A stretch of DNA of 41,651 nt from Stachybotrys elegans (taxonomy: Eukaryota; Ascomycota; Sordariomycetes; Hypocreales; Stachybotryaceae): NCBI GenBank assembly GCA_020746835.1, contig JAGPNK010000049.1, forward strand, positions 1 through 41,651. The letters run 5' to 3'. The position numbers and the translations under genes were made by a program. The notes below the pieces were generated by a model. It searched no databases, was not told the DNA's origin, and saw only the letters and a list, made by a program, of their open reading frames with translations. Positions 1 to 9,701 of this stretch are shown piece after piece. Positions within the stretch are counted from its first letter, which is position 1, and each line of letters begins with the position of its first letter.

Positions 1-130
1 GGGGCGGTTGTTGTGCAGATGTTCGGGTTCCGTCGTCGTTCGTTGGATGTCGGTTGAGGGTTCGATCAGGCGACAGCTGCCGATTGATGCTTCGTGTGTG
101 TGGCTTGCTCTTAAGGTGATGGGTCTTGTC

Positions 131-218
131 CTGCCTGCAGCCGCAAAGGAGGTCCTAGGAGTACGACAATACTGGGGAAAGTATTGTGTTCCGCAGAAGG
201 CTTTACGGCTGCAGGCAG
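131..218. other. Two-tier inverted repeat (hairpin)
   Basis: A perfect 13-bp inverted repeat (CTGCCTGCAGCCG at 131-143, its complement at 206-218) continues after one mismatch with AAAG/CTTT. It encloses a second stem, ACAATACT (166-173) with AGTATTGT (180-187) around a 6-nt loop. The rest of 1-850 shows no credible gene; a 95-codon frame at 8-295 resembles no family I know. The hairpin could be a structured transcript or a relic of a small palindromic transposon. Confidence 0.45.
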
Positions 219-850
219 ACGTGTTGTGGTGGCTTTTTGTTGCTGTTTTCAAAAATTTCGTGCTCGCTGGTGATGAAGTTTTGAATACATGGTGATTGCT
301 GACTTGTAATAATGGTCGCGAGCGACGACCCGCATCATGTGACTGGCTTAAGAAGCCCCGGGACGGGTTGGAGAGAGATCCCGACACCGGTTGAGAAGAA
401 GAAATTGTTCGGCAAACCCCTGCGAGTAAATATCAGGCATGGATCAGACCCCTGGGCACCTTGGGACCGGGATTCGTAAAGCTCTACCTCAGTCGGCCGC
501 GCGCTAAGGTGCAGGGGGGTTTAATGCGTGGCCCCTTTTCCAGCGCGGCAGAAGTCGATTCACACTCCATAGATATAGAGTATCATAGCCAACAGCCCAA
601 ATCCTACATGAAGAGTACCGTAAAACCCTGATCAACTACCATTTCCTTGGCGGCCATAACCGAAAGACCCTGAGTTATTAACGTGAGGATTCCAGCCCGT
701 GACAGCCTCGTCGTGTCCATCTTTTAGACCTCTACAACCCCACAAAAGCTTGGTGCGACAGGGTTCATTGGCAGTTCGTTTATTATCATTCAATTTCCGA
801 TGGTGCCAAGGTCTTGAGTACGCTGCCTTTTAGACTGACTGGCGAAATTA

Positions 851-897
851 CCTTGGCCAAACCTGGGCATAGGGGTCCTGGCCAAGGGGGTATATTA
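851..897 (+). promoter_or_regulatory. Inverted repeat plus TATA-like box upstream of the acyltransferase
   Basis: CCTTGGCCA (851-859) and its exact complement TGGCCAAGG (879-887) face each other 19 nt apart. A TATATTA box follows at 891-897, about 115 bp before the ATG at 1012. Spaced inverted half-sites are typical of binuclear zinc-cluster regulators of fungal metabolic genes; that use here is inference. Confidence 0.4.
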
Positions 898-1011
898 TGG
901 ACGGTTTCTAACTCTCACGATTCCACGACTACTTCTACAGAGTAGCCCTCACTATCAGACTACTTCAATCTATTTACTCACGGACTATATCCACGTCTGT
1001 CAGTTCCCGCC

Positions 1012-2510
1012 ATGGACTCGCTATGGCGTAAGCTTGGAAAGGCCCCCAATCGGGTTGACACAGATGACATTTATCCCGTGCACATGCTCGACGGCACCAA
1101 GACCTTGCGTGGAATCACTGTCAACTGGATCTTGCGCTTTGACGCTATTCTCGATGGCAATAAGCTCCACGGGGCGCTGTCGCGACTACTAGACATGGGC
1201 GACTGGAGGAAGATGGGCGGCCGGCTGAGGTTGAATGTAAGGAGACATGACCCTACACTGCAGTTACATTATATCACTAACAGAACTAGGAGAAAGGGGT
1301 GCTCGAAATCCACGTACCGCGCCCCTTCACCTCGGATCGGCCTGCCGTTGCCTACAGCTGCGAGAAGCTGAATGTGGACATTGAGAACCACGAGCTGGCC
1401 CGGACGTTGCCCCAGGCCACCGACAAGCTGTCCATTCAGCCCGGCCCGGACAATTTTCAGTCCTTTGCGATTCGGGCGGACGCGCCGAAGGCGTTCAATG
1501 ACTTCATCTACCACGATGTCCCGCTACTATCACTGCACGTCACTACGTTTAACGACGCCACGCTGGTCGGCCTCTCGTGGCCGCACGTACTCATGGATGT
1601 CATGGGCCAGCAGGCGCTCCTACGCGCCTGGTCCCTGGTGCTGTCCGACCGCGACGTCGACGTGCCGCCTGTGTTGGGTGCGCGCGAGGACGCCCTCTGC
1701 ACCGCCGCAGATGCGTCAGGCGAGGCTGAGGAGTTTGAGATAGGCAAACAGCGGCTCAAGGGTACGGGCCTCCTGTCCTTCGGTCTGCGCTTCGCATGGG
1801 ACCTGATACGCGGCCCGGCGATGGAGGCGCGCACCGTTTACATGCCGGCGACCGTACTAGCTGCACTGCGCCGTGAGGCCGAGGCCGACCTGGCCACATC
1901 CGGTGAGGTGCCCTTTATCAGTGATAATGACCTACTCACGGCGTGGGGTGTGCGGATGGTGGCCTTGTCTCAACGGCAGCCGCGCCCGGTGACGGTGCTG
2001 CACGCGCTCAACGCGCGGTTCCGGCTACCAGAGCTCGCCCAGGCACCAGGCGTCTTCATCCAGAACATGGCTGTCGCAGGCTTCACTTTGCTGTCGGCAG
2101 CCAAGGCGACAGGTTCTCTCGGCTCCGTCGCGCTCGCGAACAGGCAGCATCTTCGCGCGCAGGCTACTAAGGGCCAGATAGTGGCCTTTGTGCGAGACCT
2201 GCAGCAAGAGGCGGCCGGCGCCGACCCGCGGTTACTATGCGGTCCGTCGGACGCTCTCCTGATGCCTGTGACCAACTGGGAACGAGCGGACATCTTCGGC
2301 AGCGCTGACTTCAGCGCGGCTGTCGTTCGTTCGGGGCCGTCAAGTAGCCCGGGGCGCATCGTCTGCCACCTCCCGTCGTCGATCGGGGCCGGCGAGCCCA
2401 GGAATCTATTGGTTGTGCTGGGCAAAGATAATGAGGGGGGCTATTGGCTAACGGCACACTTGTCGCCAGCGGCATGGGCTAACATGGCAAATATGCCGAC
2501 TACCAAGTAG
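1012..2510 (+). CDS. BAHD / trichothecene 3-O-acetyltransferase-like acyltransferase
   Basis: Two exons, 1012-1236 and 1290-2510, around a 53-nt phase-0 intron (GTAAGG donor, CACTAAC branch point at 1275-1281, TAG acceptor at 1287-1289); the product is 481 aa, normal for the family. The catalytic HxxxD motif is visible as HVLMD at about residues 174-178, in a SWPHVLMDVMG context. Near the C-terminus a TNW...ADIFGSADFSAAVV stretch stands where plant BAHD enzymes carry DFGWG. Family knowledge: these cytosolic enzymes transfer acyl groups from acyl-CoA to alcohol or amine acceptors, often in secondary metabolism. The substrate cannot be predicted. No PKS, NRPS, P450 or terpene synthase lies nearby, so a biosynthetic cluster is not supported in this window. 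Second-exon GC content is high compared with flanking DNA, consistent with a functional gene. Confidence 0.85.
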
Positions 2511-2592
2511 AGGTTGAGCGGAACTCTGACCGTCAAATTGCAGCAAAAGGGTGCGCACCGATACGATGATGGCACGCAGTTATGCTGATGTA

Positions 2593-2841
2593 TCCCCTTG
2601 AGTGTGCTGCAAAAGGAGCTCTATGGTCATGGACAGGGATTTTGACCAATAAAAATGCCACAAAAAAAAGTGACTTCTGCTGCCTAGGAAATCTGGCGTC
2701 CTAGCATTCCTGTCGGGTACATATAGCTACATTGCATACGTCACATTCTAGCCTGGATTTTAATGTTAGTTTAGCTACCGACCTAAATTGTGGGACATGT
2801 GGGGCGAATACAAGAGAGCTCCTTTTGCACACTCAAGGGGA
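2593..2841. mobile_element. MITE copy 1, Tc1/mariner-like (TA target site)
   Basis: A 249-bp element bounded by TCCCCTTGAGTGTGC and its complement, flanked by TA dinucleotides (2591-2592 and 2842-2843). The left terminal repeat continues as TGCAAAAGGAGCTCT and the right one matches it apart from a 3-nt TGC insertion on the left, giving about 27 paired bases. The interior shares long stretches with the copy at 3971-4228, for example CCTAGCATTCCTG and GGGTACATATAGCTACAT. It has no coding capacity. It lies 80 bp downstream of the acyltransferase stop codon. Confidence 0.85.
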
Positions 2842-2895
2842 TACTCGGGTCTTGAGCCCGAGTAATGCAACTCGACAGCACGGGCGCTGAGCTTG

Positions 2896-3171
2896 ATGGC
2901 TGCCGGGGAGATCTGGTATTATCCTTTGATGTATTTTTCTGAGCTGCCGAAGCAATCGTGTCACGACAAGGTGCCATTCAAATGGCGAGGCAAAGTAGCG
3001 GAGGATGGCATCATGTACGGCGACTTGAACGAAGGGTGGATGAGATTTTTGACTTATGGCGAAATTGACGGACAGTTTGTTTTTCACAGAATGGCTTTCC
3101 AAGGTCGGCGGCGTCCAGGCCCATTGAGTGCAGGTTCAATTATGCTGAAACTATCCCTTCAACAACGGTAA
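2896..3171 (+). CDS. Small ORF of unknown function (possible gene remnant)
   Basis: A 91-codon ATG frame begins 54 bp after MITE copy 1. Its composition looks protein-like, with stretches such as KVPFKWRGKVAEDG and LNEGWMRFLTYGEIDG, but I do not recognise a domain. It lacks a signal peptide or membrane segment. It may be a real short gene, the 3' part of a gene interrupted by the MITE, or chance. Confidence 0.3.
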   Translation: MAAGEIWYYPLMYFSELPKQSCHDKVPFKWRGKVAEDGIMYGDLNEGWMRFLTYGEIDGQFVFHRMAFQGRRRPGPLSAGSIMLKLSLQQR

Positions 3172-3968
3172 GGCGTATGAGGTTTTGGTGACCCACAGCA
3201 CCCCTGACGAATGCGTCATACAACAGTCTACAACCACCATCCCTGACTGTCCGCACTTGTCTCGTTACAAGCATGGAGAACTTGTCAATAACTGTCCGCA
3301 CCCGTCTCGTTGCAATAGAGAGTGGTACATATGTCCACACGTGGATACATACAGTGGAGAGGGGTACTGTTTACTGGCTGTTGGCTATACATACATTTCG
3401 TTGTCAGGTGATCCGTCCATGTCCCACTTGTGGGATGAGTGATCGGTGTTTCCTCCAACCATTCACGGAGCTTGACGGAGCTACACAGCTGTTGTTCAGA
3501 AGTTGAGAGTGAGATCACGTGTTGTTTCACATGACTGGAAGCGAGGTCGTAACGAAGCCCTTATTTATTGAGTGGTGAATGTACGTGGGATACAGTACGC
3601 TACGTTTTCGACGAGGGAGCCATACTGGATATTGTAACGCGAGGGTGGGGGAGGCAGCGAATGAAGAAAGACTTTGCAGAGTAAAGCCAAGAGGTGTGTG
3701 CCAGAAAGGACATGATTGTTCACAGAGAGCGACGAACGTCGCGCCAGTATCTCTGATACAGCAGGCTGGGCACCAACACAGTAGTAAGCAAAAATTCACT
3801 CCTGTGCCTTGTCCAAGTCTTACCCGCATTAGATTTGCCCCGCATATCATATCCACTTCCCCCGGATTATTATCCGATCATTGGAATTCGCAGATAAGCC
3901 CAATTTTCTATATATTCGAAAGCTCTTTCGTCATCATTTCACATTGGAACGATTTCAGCATGATTTTA
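3172..3968. other. Intergenic stretch between the two MITEs
   Basis: I see no convincing gene here; the frames present run through low-similarity sequence and into MITE copy 2. It contains an imperfect direct repeat of TGTCCGCAC..GTCTCGTT.CAA at about 3249-3271 and 3294-3316. The differing positions are transitions, as old RIP would leave. Confidence 0.5.
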
Positions 3969-3970
3969 TA

Positions 3971-4228
3971 TCCCCTTGAGTGTGCGAAGGTGGCATGGAG
4001 GTCACAGACAGGGTTTTTGACCAATTAAAATACAGAAAAAAAATCGTGACTTCGGCTTCCTATGAAATTAGGCTATGATAGAAGTCCTAGCATTCCTGCC
4101 GGGTACATATAGCTACATCACAAACGTAGCAGTCCTGGGGAAGGGTTGAAAGTTACTTCTTGTACCGACCTAAATTGAGGGGTATGTGGGTCTAATACAT
4201 CTATGCCACCTTCGCACACTCAAGGGGA
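3971..4228. mobile_element. MITE copy 2, Tc1/mariner-like (TA target site)
   Basis: A 258-bp element flanked by TA (3969-3970 and 4229-4230). Its terminal inverted repeats begin TCCCCTTGAGTGTGCGAAGG and are perfect over about 26 bp. The interior aligns with copy 1. The inner TIR sequence differs from copy 1 (GAAGGTGGCAT against AAAAGGAGCTCT) but stays complementary between its own two arms. The right end sits 3 bp before the open frame at 4234. Confidence 0.88.
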
Positions 4229-4233
4229 TATGA

Positions 4234-5427
4234 TCGGACCTCGGATTCCACGGTCTGCGATGCAAAGCTACCTTGCCGGTGGTTCCAGAACATAACGTCA
4301 CACTCCTGGTCCATGTTTGCGAAATAAGGGCCCCTACTTCTGACTCACGTGCGAACAATTATGGGAGCCCCCAGTTCACGCCTGAACCTGAGAATGTCGA
4401 CGATATTCGAAGAATGTTGGAGCAACCGAGACAATCCTTGTCCCCAAGCCGGTTTACTAAAGAGGATTTCAAGAAGTTCGAGCGTGCAGATGCTCATGCG
4501 ACTAAGGAGAGCCGAGTGGTTGCAACAGTCATTCCAATTATTGAGGGGGACGCAGGCGATCCGAGGTGCATTGCAAGCGATATTGCATTCTCAAACCTCG
4601 AGCATTTGACAGACGGGTCCCTTGTCTCTGCCAAACCAGACATATACTATGGTGCCCGGCCGGAACAGCTGAAGAAGGAGATTCGAGAAGCACTCAGCAA
4701 CATCGTTGTTCCTTCAACTCAAGAAGATCTACCGATAGCACCAAACAATTTCCTAGAGGTCAAGGGACCGGATGGCTCTTTGTCCGTGGCAACTCGGCAA
4801 GCAACTTACAACGCGGCTCTCGGCTCCCGGGCACTTCATGCTCTCCAGTCCTACAAAACGGAACAAATCCACGATAATAAGGCCTACACCCTCACGTGGA
4901 CATACCATGGGGGTACTTTGAAGGCTTATGCAAGCCAACTCATTCCGCCGTCGACCCCCGAAATGCCACCTGGTTATGCTATGACACAATTGAAGGGTTG
5001 GTCCATGACAAGCGATGCTGATGCATTTCGTCAAGGGGCTACGGCGTATCGTAACGGTAGGGACTGGGCTAAAATGCAGCGAGATCAGGCTATTGCGCAG
5101 GCAAACAACATCGCGCCTATGCCAACCGCTGTTGAGTCGCCGCATACTAGCCCACCCTCAGAAGACGTCTCTGAGACCACTAGCCACGCCATAAGTAATG
5201 AGCTCAGCCTGACTTCGCATCAGACTACGGACACGTCTGAGGATGAACTATCTCTCGAATTTGCACATCCGGCCAAGCGTTCACGCTCCCCGGAAAAGCA
5301 TGATTCTACCATCAACATGCATAGTCAAGATCTAAAAGGAAAGAAGTTGTCACATGGGGTAAAGCTGAATGCATTGGGCCAGGACAATCGGCGTCATGTA
5401 AGGTCGCAAACTAAATATAAAAAATAG
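4234..5427 (+). CDS. Fungal protein of unknown function with PD-(D/E)xK-like residues; 5' end unresolved
   Basis: The frame is open from 4234, just after MITE copy 2, to TAG at 5425-5427. The first in-frame ATG is at 4414 (337 aa), but the upstream residues (about NNYGSPQFTPEPENVDDI) look like genuine protein, so the N-terminus is either supplied by an upstream exon or was cut by the MITE. Seen, numbering from 4414: KPDIYYG (Asp about residue 76) followed by NNFLEVKGPDGS (Glu 115, Lys 117), spaced as in PD-(D/E)xK nuclease folds. A conserved-looking core follows around LTWTYHGGTLKAYASQ and a segment rich in Q, A and R (RNGRDWAKMQRDQAIAQAN). The tail is disordered, Ser/Thr-rich and basic (KRSRSPEK). 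I recall similar proteins across ascomycete genomes as hypothetical. Nuclease activity is only a suggestion. Confidence 0.6.
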   Translation, partial: SDLGFHGLRCKATLPVVPEHNVTLLVHVCEIRAPTSDSRANNYGSPQFTPEPENVDDIRRMLEQPRQSLSPSRFTKEDFKKFERADAHATKESRVVATVIPIIEGDAGDPRCIASDIAFSNLEHLTDGSLVSAKPDIYYGARPEQLKKEIREALSNIVVPSTQEDLPIAPNNFLEVKGPDGSLSVATRQATYNAALGSRALHALQSYKTEQIHDNKAYTLTWTYHGGTLKAYASQLIPPSTPEMPPGYAMTQLKGWSMTSDADAFRQGATAYRNGRDWAKMQRDQAIAQANNIAPMPTAVESPHTSPPSEDVSETTSHAISNELSLTSHQTTDTSEDELSLEFAHPAKRSRSPEKHDSTINMHSQDLKGKKLSHGVKLNALGQDNRRHVRSQTKYKK

Positions 5428-5704
5428 GAGTTAGTAGGGATGAACTGGTAGCTCTGACAGCAACTTCCGTCTTCTAAATCCAAGAGACAACCCACCTATG
5501 GTTGCAACGATATGGTGCTCTTGGCACTTACGTCACTGGCATGGCCCATTGGCAGATCATGAAATCAAGACAGTGCACAGAGGGAGATCACGTGTCGCTT
5601 AGCTAATGCAAGCTCCCCATGGCAAAGGCAGCGGGCCCCACAACGATGATAAGCCCACCGATAAAAAAGGCCCGATGATACCTACAAAGACTCCCACGAC
5701 TGTG

Positions 5705-5935
5705 AAGGCTTCCGCGACAACGAAGACTCAGCGACAACGAAGCCTCCCCGCGACAACGAAGCCTCTAAAATAACGAAGGTCCCGCGACAACGAAGAATCA
5801 GCGACAACGAAGACCAAGCGACAACAAAGACTCAGCGACAACAAAGACTCAGCGACAACGAATACACCCACAATAGCAAAAGCCTTCATAATGACGAAGC
5901 CTCCCCGCGACAGCGAAGGCCTCTACGATAACGAA
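5705..5935. repeat. Degenerate tandem repeat, core GCGACAACGAAG
   Basis: At least ten imperfect copies of a 15-17 bp unit, best seen as ACTCAGCGACAACAAAG repeated back to back around 5828-5862. Variation is mainly C/T and G/A. The region from 5428 to 6117 holds no gene that I can support. The same core recurs at 20581-20654 and near 21526-21560. Confidence 0.75.
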
Positions 5936-6117
5936 GGTTCCCGAAACGGTAAACAGCCTCCCAACAAAGACCTATCCCGCAATAGCGACAGCCTCAACCG
6001 ATCTTAATTCTTCTAACAAAGGAAAACCTGGTGAATGGACCAAGCGACTGTAGTCACGTTTATAGCTTAATAGCAGATTCTGCTAGGCTTTCAAGATATT
6101 TACAAATGCTCACTGTC

Positions 6118-6953
6118 TCAGTGACTACCAACGTTGGGCGAGCTTGGGCTCTCAGGGAGCGAGTGGCTGAGGTTTTGTTGGTGGTTGGTATGTAACTCGA
6201 TCTCCGAGTCTCCAGCTTGATAGGAGTTTGGTGCTCTCTCCGGAAGTCGATAACCTACAGTCGATATTGTTATATAGAGGAGCCACTGTGTGAGCATCAA
6301 CCGCTCGTAGTATCCAGCCAAGGACAACCCCAATAGTAATCCCGAGAGCAATAGAAGAAGAAAAGCCAGGAGCGACAAATGATCAGCGGTATGTTTCGGC
6401 ACCCTCTTTGACGATATACCCCGCGAAGCGAAAAGTATAATTCCAATGGCGGATGCTTGAGAAGTAAACGGTACAATGCAAGCCAGTTCCATGGAAGTTG
6501 AAATCCTCGAGACCATTGCAAAGATAATAATCAACATAGCTTCAATGGTCTCACATATCGCGATCCATTTCAGCCAGTGTTCTTTGCTTATCGCAACTGA
6601 AAAGGGGTAGATGATTGCAATCATCTGGCCATCGCATTAGAATGACCATACACTTGCGGGAGACTTTGACGGACCTGAATTATGGCAACTCCCACCATAG
6701 AAATCGTGACGAGAATGACATGTATGGATCCGGCAAGTACATCCGGAAGTTGAATGTGCGTACTGTGCTCAAGAGCAAAGAGGATCAACGTTGTCAGGGC
6801 CAGCACGCCCCAACCTGCCATCAAGCATCGTAGGTATGTCTCCCGCAACCACCAGTGGCTTGACTTGACAAAGGCGAGAAGACAGACACAGAAAATAGAG
6901 AGGCTGAATATGAGGTAGGCCTCGGTGACTTGAGCCTGAGGAAGATGGTCCAT
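6118..6953 (-). CDS. Seven-helix integral membrane protein, unknown family
   Basis: Two exons on the minus strand, 6953-6675 and 6624-6118, give 261 aa. The 50-nt intron has a weak GTCCGT donor, a CTAAT branch point and a CCAG acceptor. It joins two hydrophobic frames that otherwise end or begin abruptly in different frames. Seven membrane segments are visible: around residues 12-29, 44-62, 75-104 (long), then beginning WIAICETIEAMLIIIFAMV, ELACIVPF..IGIILFA, LSLLAFLLLLLSGLLLGLSL and LLYITISTVGYRL. The C-terminal 35 residues are polar and Ser/Pro-rich, presumably cytosolic. I cannot place it in a family; a receptor-like or enzyme role is possible. An alternative 55-nt intron with a better donor (GTATGG) and TTTTCAG acceptor breaks the frame, so I prefer the one given. 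Confidence 0.6.
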
Positions 6954-7353
6954 TCTGGATAGGGGGGAGTTCGTATCTGGTATGGAGGAGGTACGATGAC
7001 AAGGGGATTCCAGGCTGTATTTATGCTTGAACCCAAGCTGTATGGAGTGTCAGCTCCACCACACAGATCGCATGATTAATGTGACAAAGGGGACAACACG
7101 AGGAGGATGATGCGCCTCCACTCCTTCGAGTTCACCAATATCAGGGGCTGGGTTTAGTGGCCAGCTGTAGGCGAGCGCCTCAATCTCCGGGAACAGAGCA
7201 ACACCGACATACTCCAGTGAACCATTAAGTACAAGCGCCCGGGCCGAGGTTATTATACAGGGAGCGAGCGTTGTGTTAAGCTTTATGATAGCAGGTTGAA
7301 TATAGCAAGAACGGGCAGACCCCCTTACACGTAGCCACGACCTAACTATGACT
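6954..7353. other. Intergenic region upstream of the membrane-protein gene
   Basis: It holds the presumed promoter of the minus-strand membrane-protein gene and the 3' flank of the ATPase gene. A minus-strand frame of 119 codons (7409-7050) overlaps the 3' end of the ATPase. It contains some protein-like text but no family I recognise, so it is not called as a gene. Confidence 0.4.
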
Positions 7354-8846
7354 TCAATCCCCGCCTTCGAGGCGACGCTTCTTCGCCTGCTTTTCCTTGC
7401 GGAGGTCATCCACCCATTGACCGCAGTGCTTTACTGCAGCGGCCGGGCAGGACCTGTGTGGCAAAAGGTACGACATGATCTCTGCTGGACTGAATTCTGA
7501 CTCCGGCACCTTCGCGGCAAACTTATCCGCTTGACTTTCCACGTCTCCATCTCCTTCCTTTTGTCGACTGACCCGCCCAATCTTCTCTGGCTGTCCAAAC
7601 ATGAAGTGGAAAATATCCTTGGCGATGCCTCTGTTTGCAAGCTGGAACTCAACCTCCTTGTCAATCCGACCGGGCCGTGTCAGTGCCGGGTCTAACCTCT
7701 GGGGGTGGTTTGTTGTCATGACAAGGACTCGATCTTCCTGAGAGGCAACACCGTCGAGGACATTCAATAAGCCTGAGAGTGTCACGCCCCTCTTTTGTGG
7801 CCTCGCATCTCCGTCGCTGTCAGAATCTTCTGAGTTAGAGTCCCTGGAACACGCAGCTCCTGCTGCATCAATATCCTCCAATAAGACGACACATCTGTCT
7901 GGGAGCCCAGCAAACAGGCTCTTCAGCATTCGATCGTTGGCGCCCGGGATACTGACGACGTATATGTCCATGTCCAATTCGCCAGCAATTGACAAGCTGA
8001 AGCTGGATTTGCCAGTTCCAGGTGGTCCATGCAAGAGGTATCCCCTCTTGTAGGGGATTGAATGTTCCGTGTACCAGCGTCTGGTATCAGGATTAAGGAA
8101 ATCTCGAATGTCCTTGATGAGGGGTTCCTTCTGCTTTGCGTCAAGAATGACCGTCGATAAAGGCCGGGCAACCACTGCTTTCTCCTTCCTCCAGTGATCA
8201 TCGCGATGGCCATGGATGGTCGTCTTATTCTTTAAGTCGTCAAGATATTCAAGTCGACAGTCCTCTAGAAGATCTTTCAAGACCCGCGATCGTCCAATAC
8301 AGGCAACGGAGATTTGCTCCTCTTTATGGAAGCCATTGTCTACCAGAACGGTCTTGTAGTACAGCAAGTTGTTCTTGTACCAGAAGACGAAGGAGCCTTC
8401 CCAAGGGGCATACCAGAGAGCCTTCTTGTCGCTGTATTCTTTGGCTGGATTCCGCTTCGTTCTCACTTTAGCGAGGATCGAACGGGCAGTGTCGTCTAGT
8501 CGCCGAGATGAGATCCAGGTTTGGACCATGTGATATGTTTCTTCCGAAGGTTTGATGTAGAGTGTTGATGCTGCAGCAATTAGCCTAGGATCAACGGACT
8601 TGAATTCGAGAACTAACTGCAATAAACGATGAACCAGTACTTCAATTGGAGCATATAAGGCTTTAAGAACGCAGCGAGTGCAAAGAGACACATCAATTGA
8701 GTGTAGACAGTCCAATTACCGCTGAGGGCCTGACTGGCGGTATTGGCGATGTTGGTAAAGCCAGGGATGAAAAAGTCAAAGACAGACATCTGCTGGAACA
8801 GTGCCCCGGGAATAATGGGAGAACTGAGGTTGCTGAGAAGTGTCAT
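7354..8846 (-). CDS. BCS1-like AAA+ ATPase
   Basis: Two exons, 8846-8618 and 8570-7354, around a 47-nt phase-1 intron (GTTAGT donor, CTAAT branch point, TGCAG acceptor), giving 481 aa. Splicing restores the family-typical segment YCTSTLYI. The start at 8846 gives the typical fungal N-terminus (SSPIIPGALFQQ); an in-frame ATG at 8927 would add 27 residues. Seen: an N-terminal hydrophobic helix (about residues 40-60), a BCS1_N region, Walker A GPPGTGKSS (about 257-265), Walker B VVLLEDIDAA (about 304), a Ser/Asp-rich loop just after it, sensor-1 TTNH and arginine-finger region PALTRPGRID. Family knowledge: yeast Bcs1 translocates the folded Rieske protein across the inner mitochondrial membrane. 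Filamentous fungi carry many paralogues, and this divergent one, with an acidic loop and basic C-terminus, is probably such a paralogue of unknown client. Confidence 0.88.
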
Positions 8847-9344
8847 TTTTGGATAGACTTGAGATTGTAGGATCACAATTTGGCAGTGTTTAGAATTGAC
8901 CAAGATAATGAAAGCAATGAGCGTCACCGCAGGGAAGGATTGATATTCTTATTCTATTTATGCGTCTTCATTTGATCGGGCGAGATATCAACAGACGGAT
9001 GGGTCCACAGCACGTGAAGGCCGCATAAGAGCGACCATGCCCTGCAGCAGAACCAAGAACGTGACACAGGAACAAACAGGCGATCTGCTACCAAGATGGA
9101 TTTATCCTCTCCTCCGTTCCTCACTTATAAAAATTGAAAGTAGAACTACTATGCCCACGTTCGGTTTTTTTTTTAATTTTTAATTTGAAGATTATTTTGC
9201 AGAACCTTGAAAGAATTTGGAACGATCAGAGATTTCATTCAGATCTTTGACGATGCATTGACGATGCATTATCGGAAGGATTCCTGTTGCCCAGAGCAGC
9301 TTCGGCATGTGCTTGGGGCTACCGAATTCGAAGTCACGCGCGAC
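8847..9344. other. Promoter-side intergenic region of the AAA ATPase gene
   Basis: This is the upstream region of the minus-strand ATPase gene. It contains an A/T-rich tract (about 9165-9190) and a short tandem duplication of GACGATGCATT at about 9250-9271. No gene is visible. Confidence 0.45.
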
Positions 9345-9430
9345 AGGCTCACCTGGCTCATCTCAATGGCTCATCTGGCTCATTAGGCTCATTGGGCTCA
9401 TTAGGCTCATTGGGCTCATTGGGCTCATTT
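9345..9430. repeat. 9-bp minisatellite, unit GGCTCATTG (array 1)
   Basis: About nine tandem units of GGCTCATTG/GGCTCATTA. Because the unit is a multiple of three, both strands stay open: the plus strand reads Gly-Ser-Leu repeats and the minus strand Asn-Glu-Pro repeats. The minus-strand frame extends 51 codons upstream of the repeats (from 9603), but its start would be GTG and no family is recognised, so no gene is called. The unit is the reverse complement of the array at 12117-12278. Confidence 0.85.
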
Positions 9431-9701
9431 TGCAAATCCACAAGCCTTCCTAACCCCACACTTTTAGGAGAATCATCAGACTTCGGCGTTACATCATCAC
9501 AAGCCTCTACAATCAACGTGTTCTGTTCCTCGAAACAGGAGCTGACGCTTCCGCGCAGGCCCATCATTGGGGTGGAGCCTAGCAAAAACTCAACCAACTT
9601 CACAGCAAGCTAATCGCTTTCTACCATCCCCGACCGTCCCCCTTGTTCAAGCTCGAGAGATTGGCAAATACCTCATCGACCCCTCACCATTAAACGCTGC
9701 A

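Noticed and set aside
8..295. 95-codon open frame at the left edge
   Set aside because: It overlaps the hairpin at 131-218, resembles no family, and has no plausible continuation.
3579..4028. 149-codon plus-strand frame
   Set aside because: It runs into the terminal repeat of MITE copy 2 and has no protein-like character.
7050..7409. 119-codon minus-strand frame
   Set aside because: It overlaps the end of the AAA ATPase gene, lacks a recognisable domain and has no splice partner.
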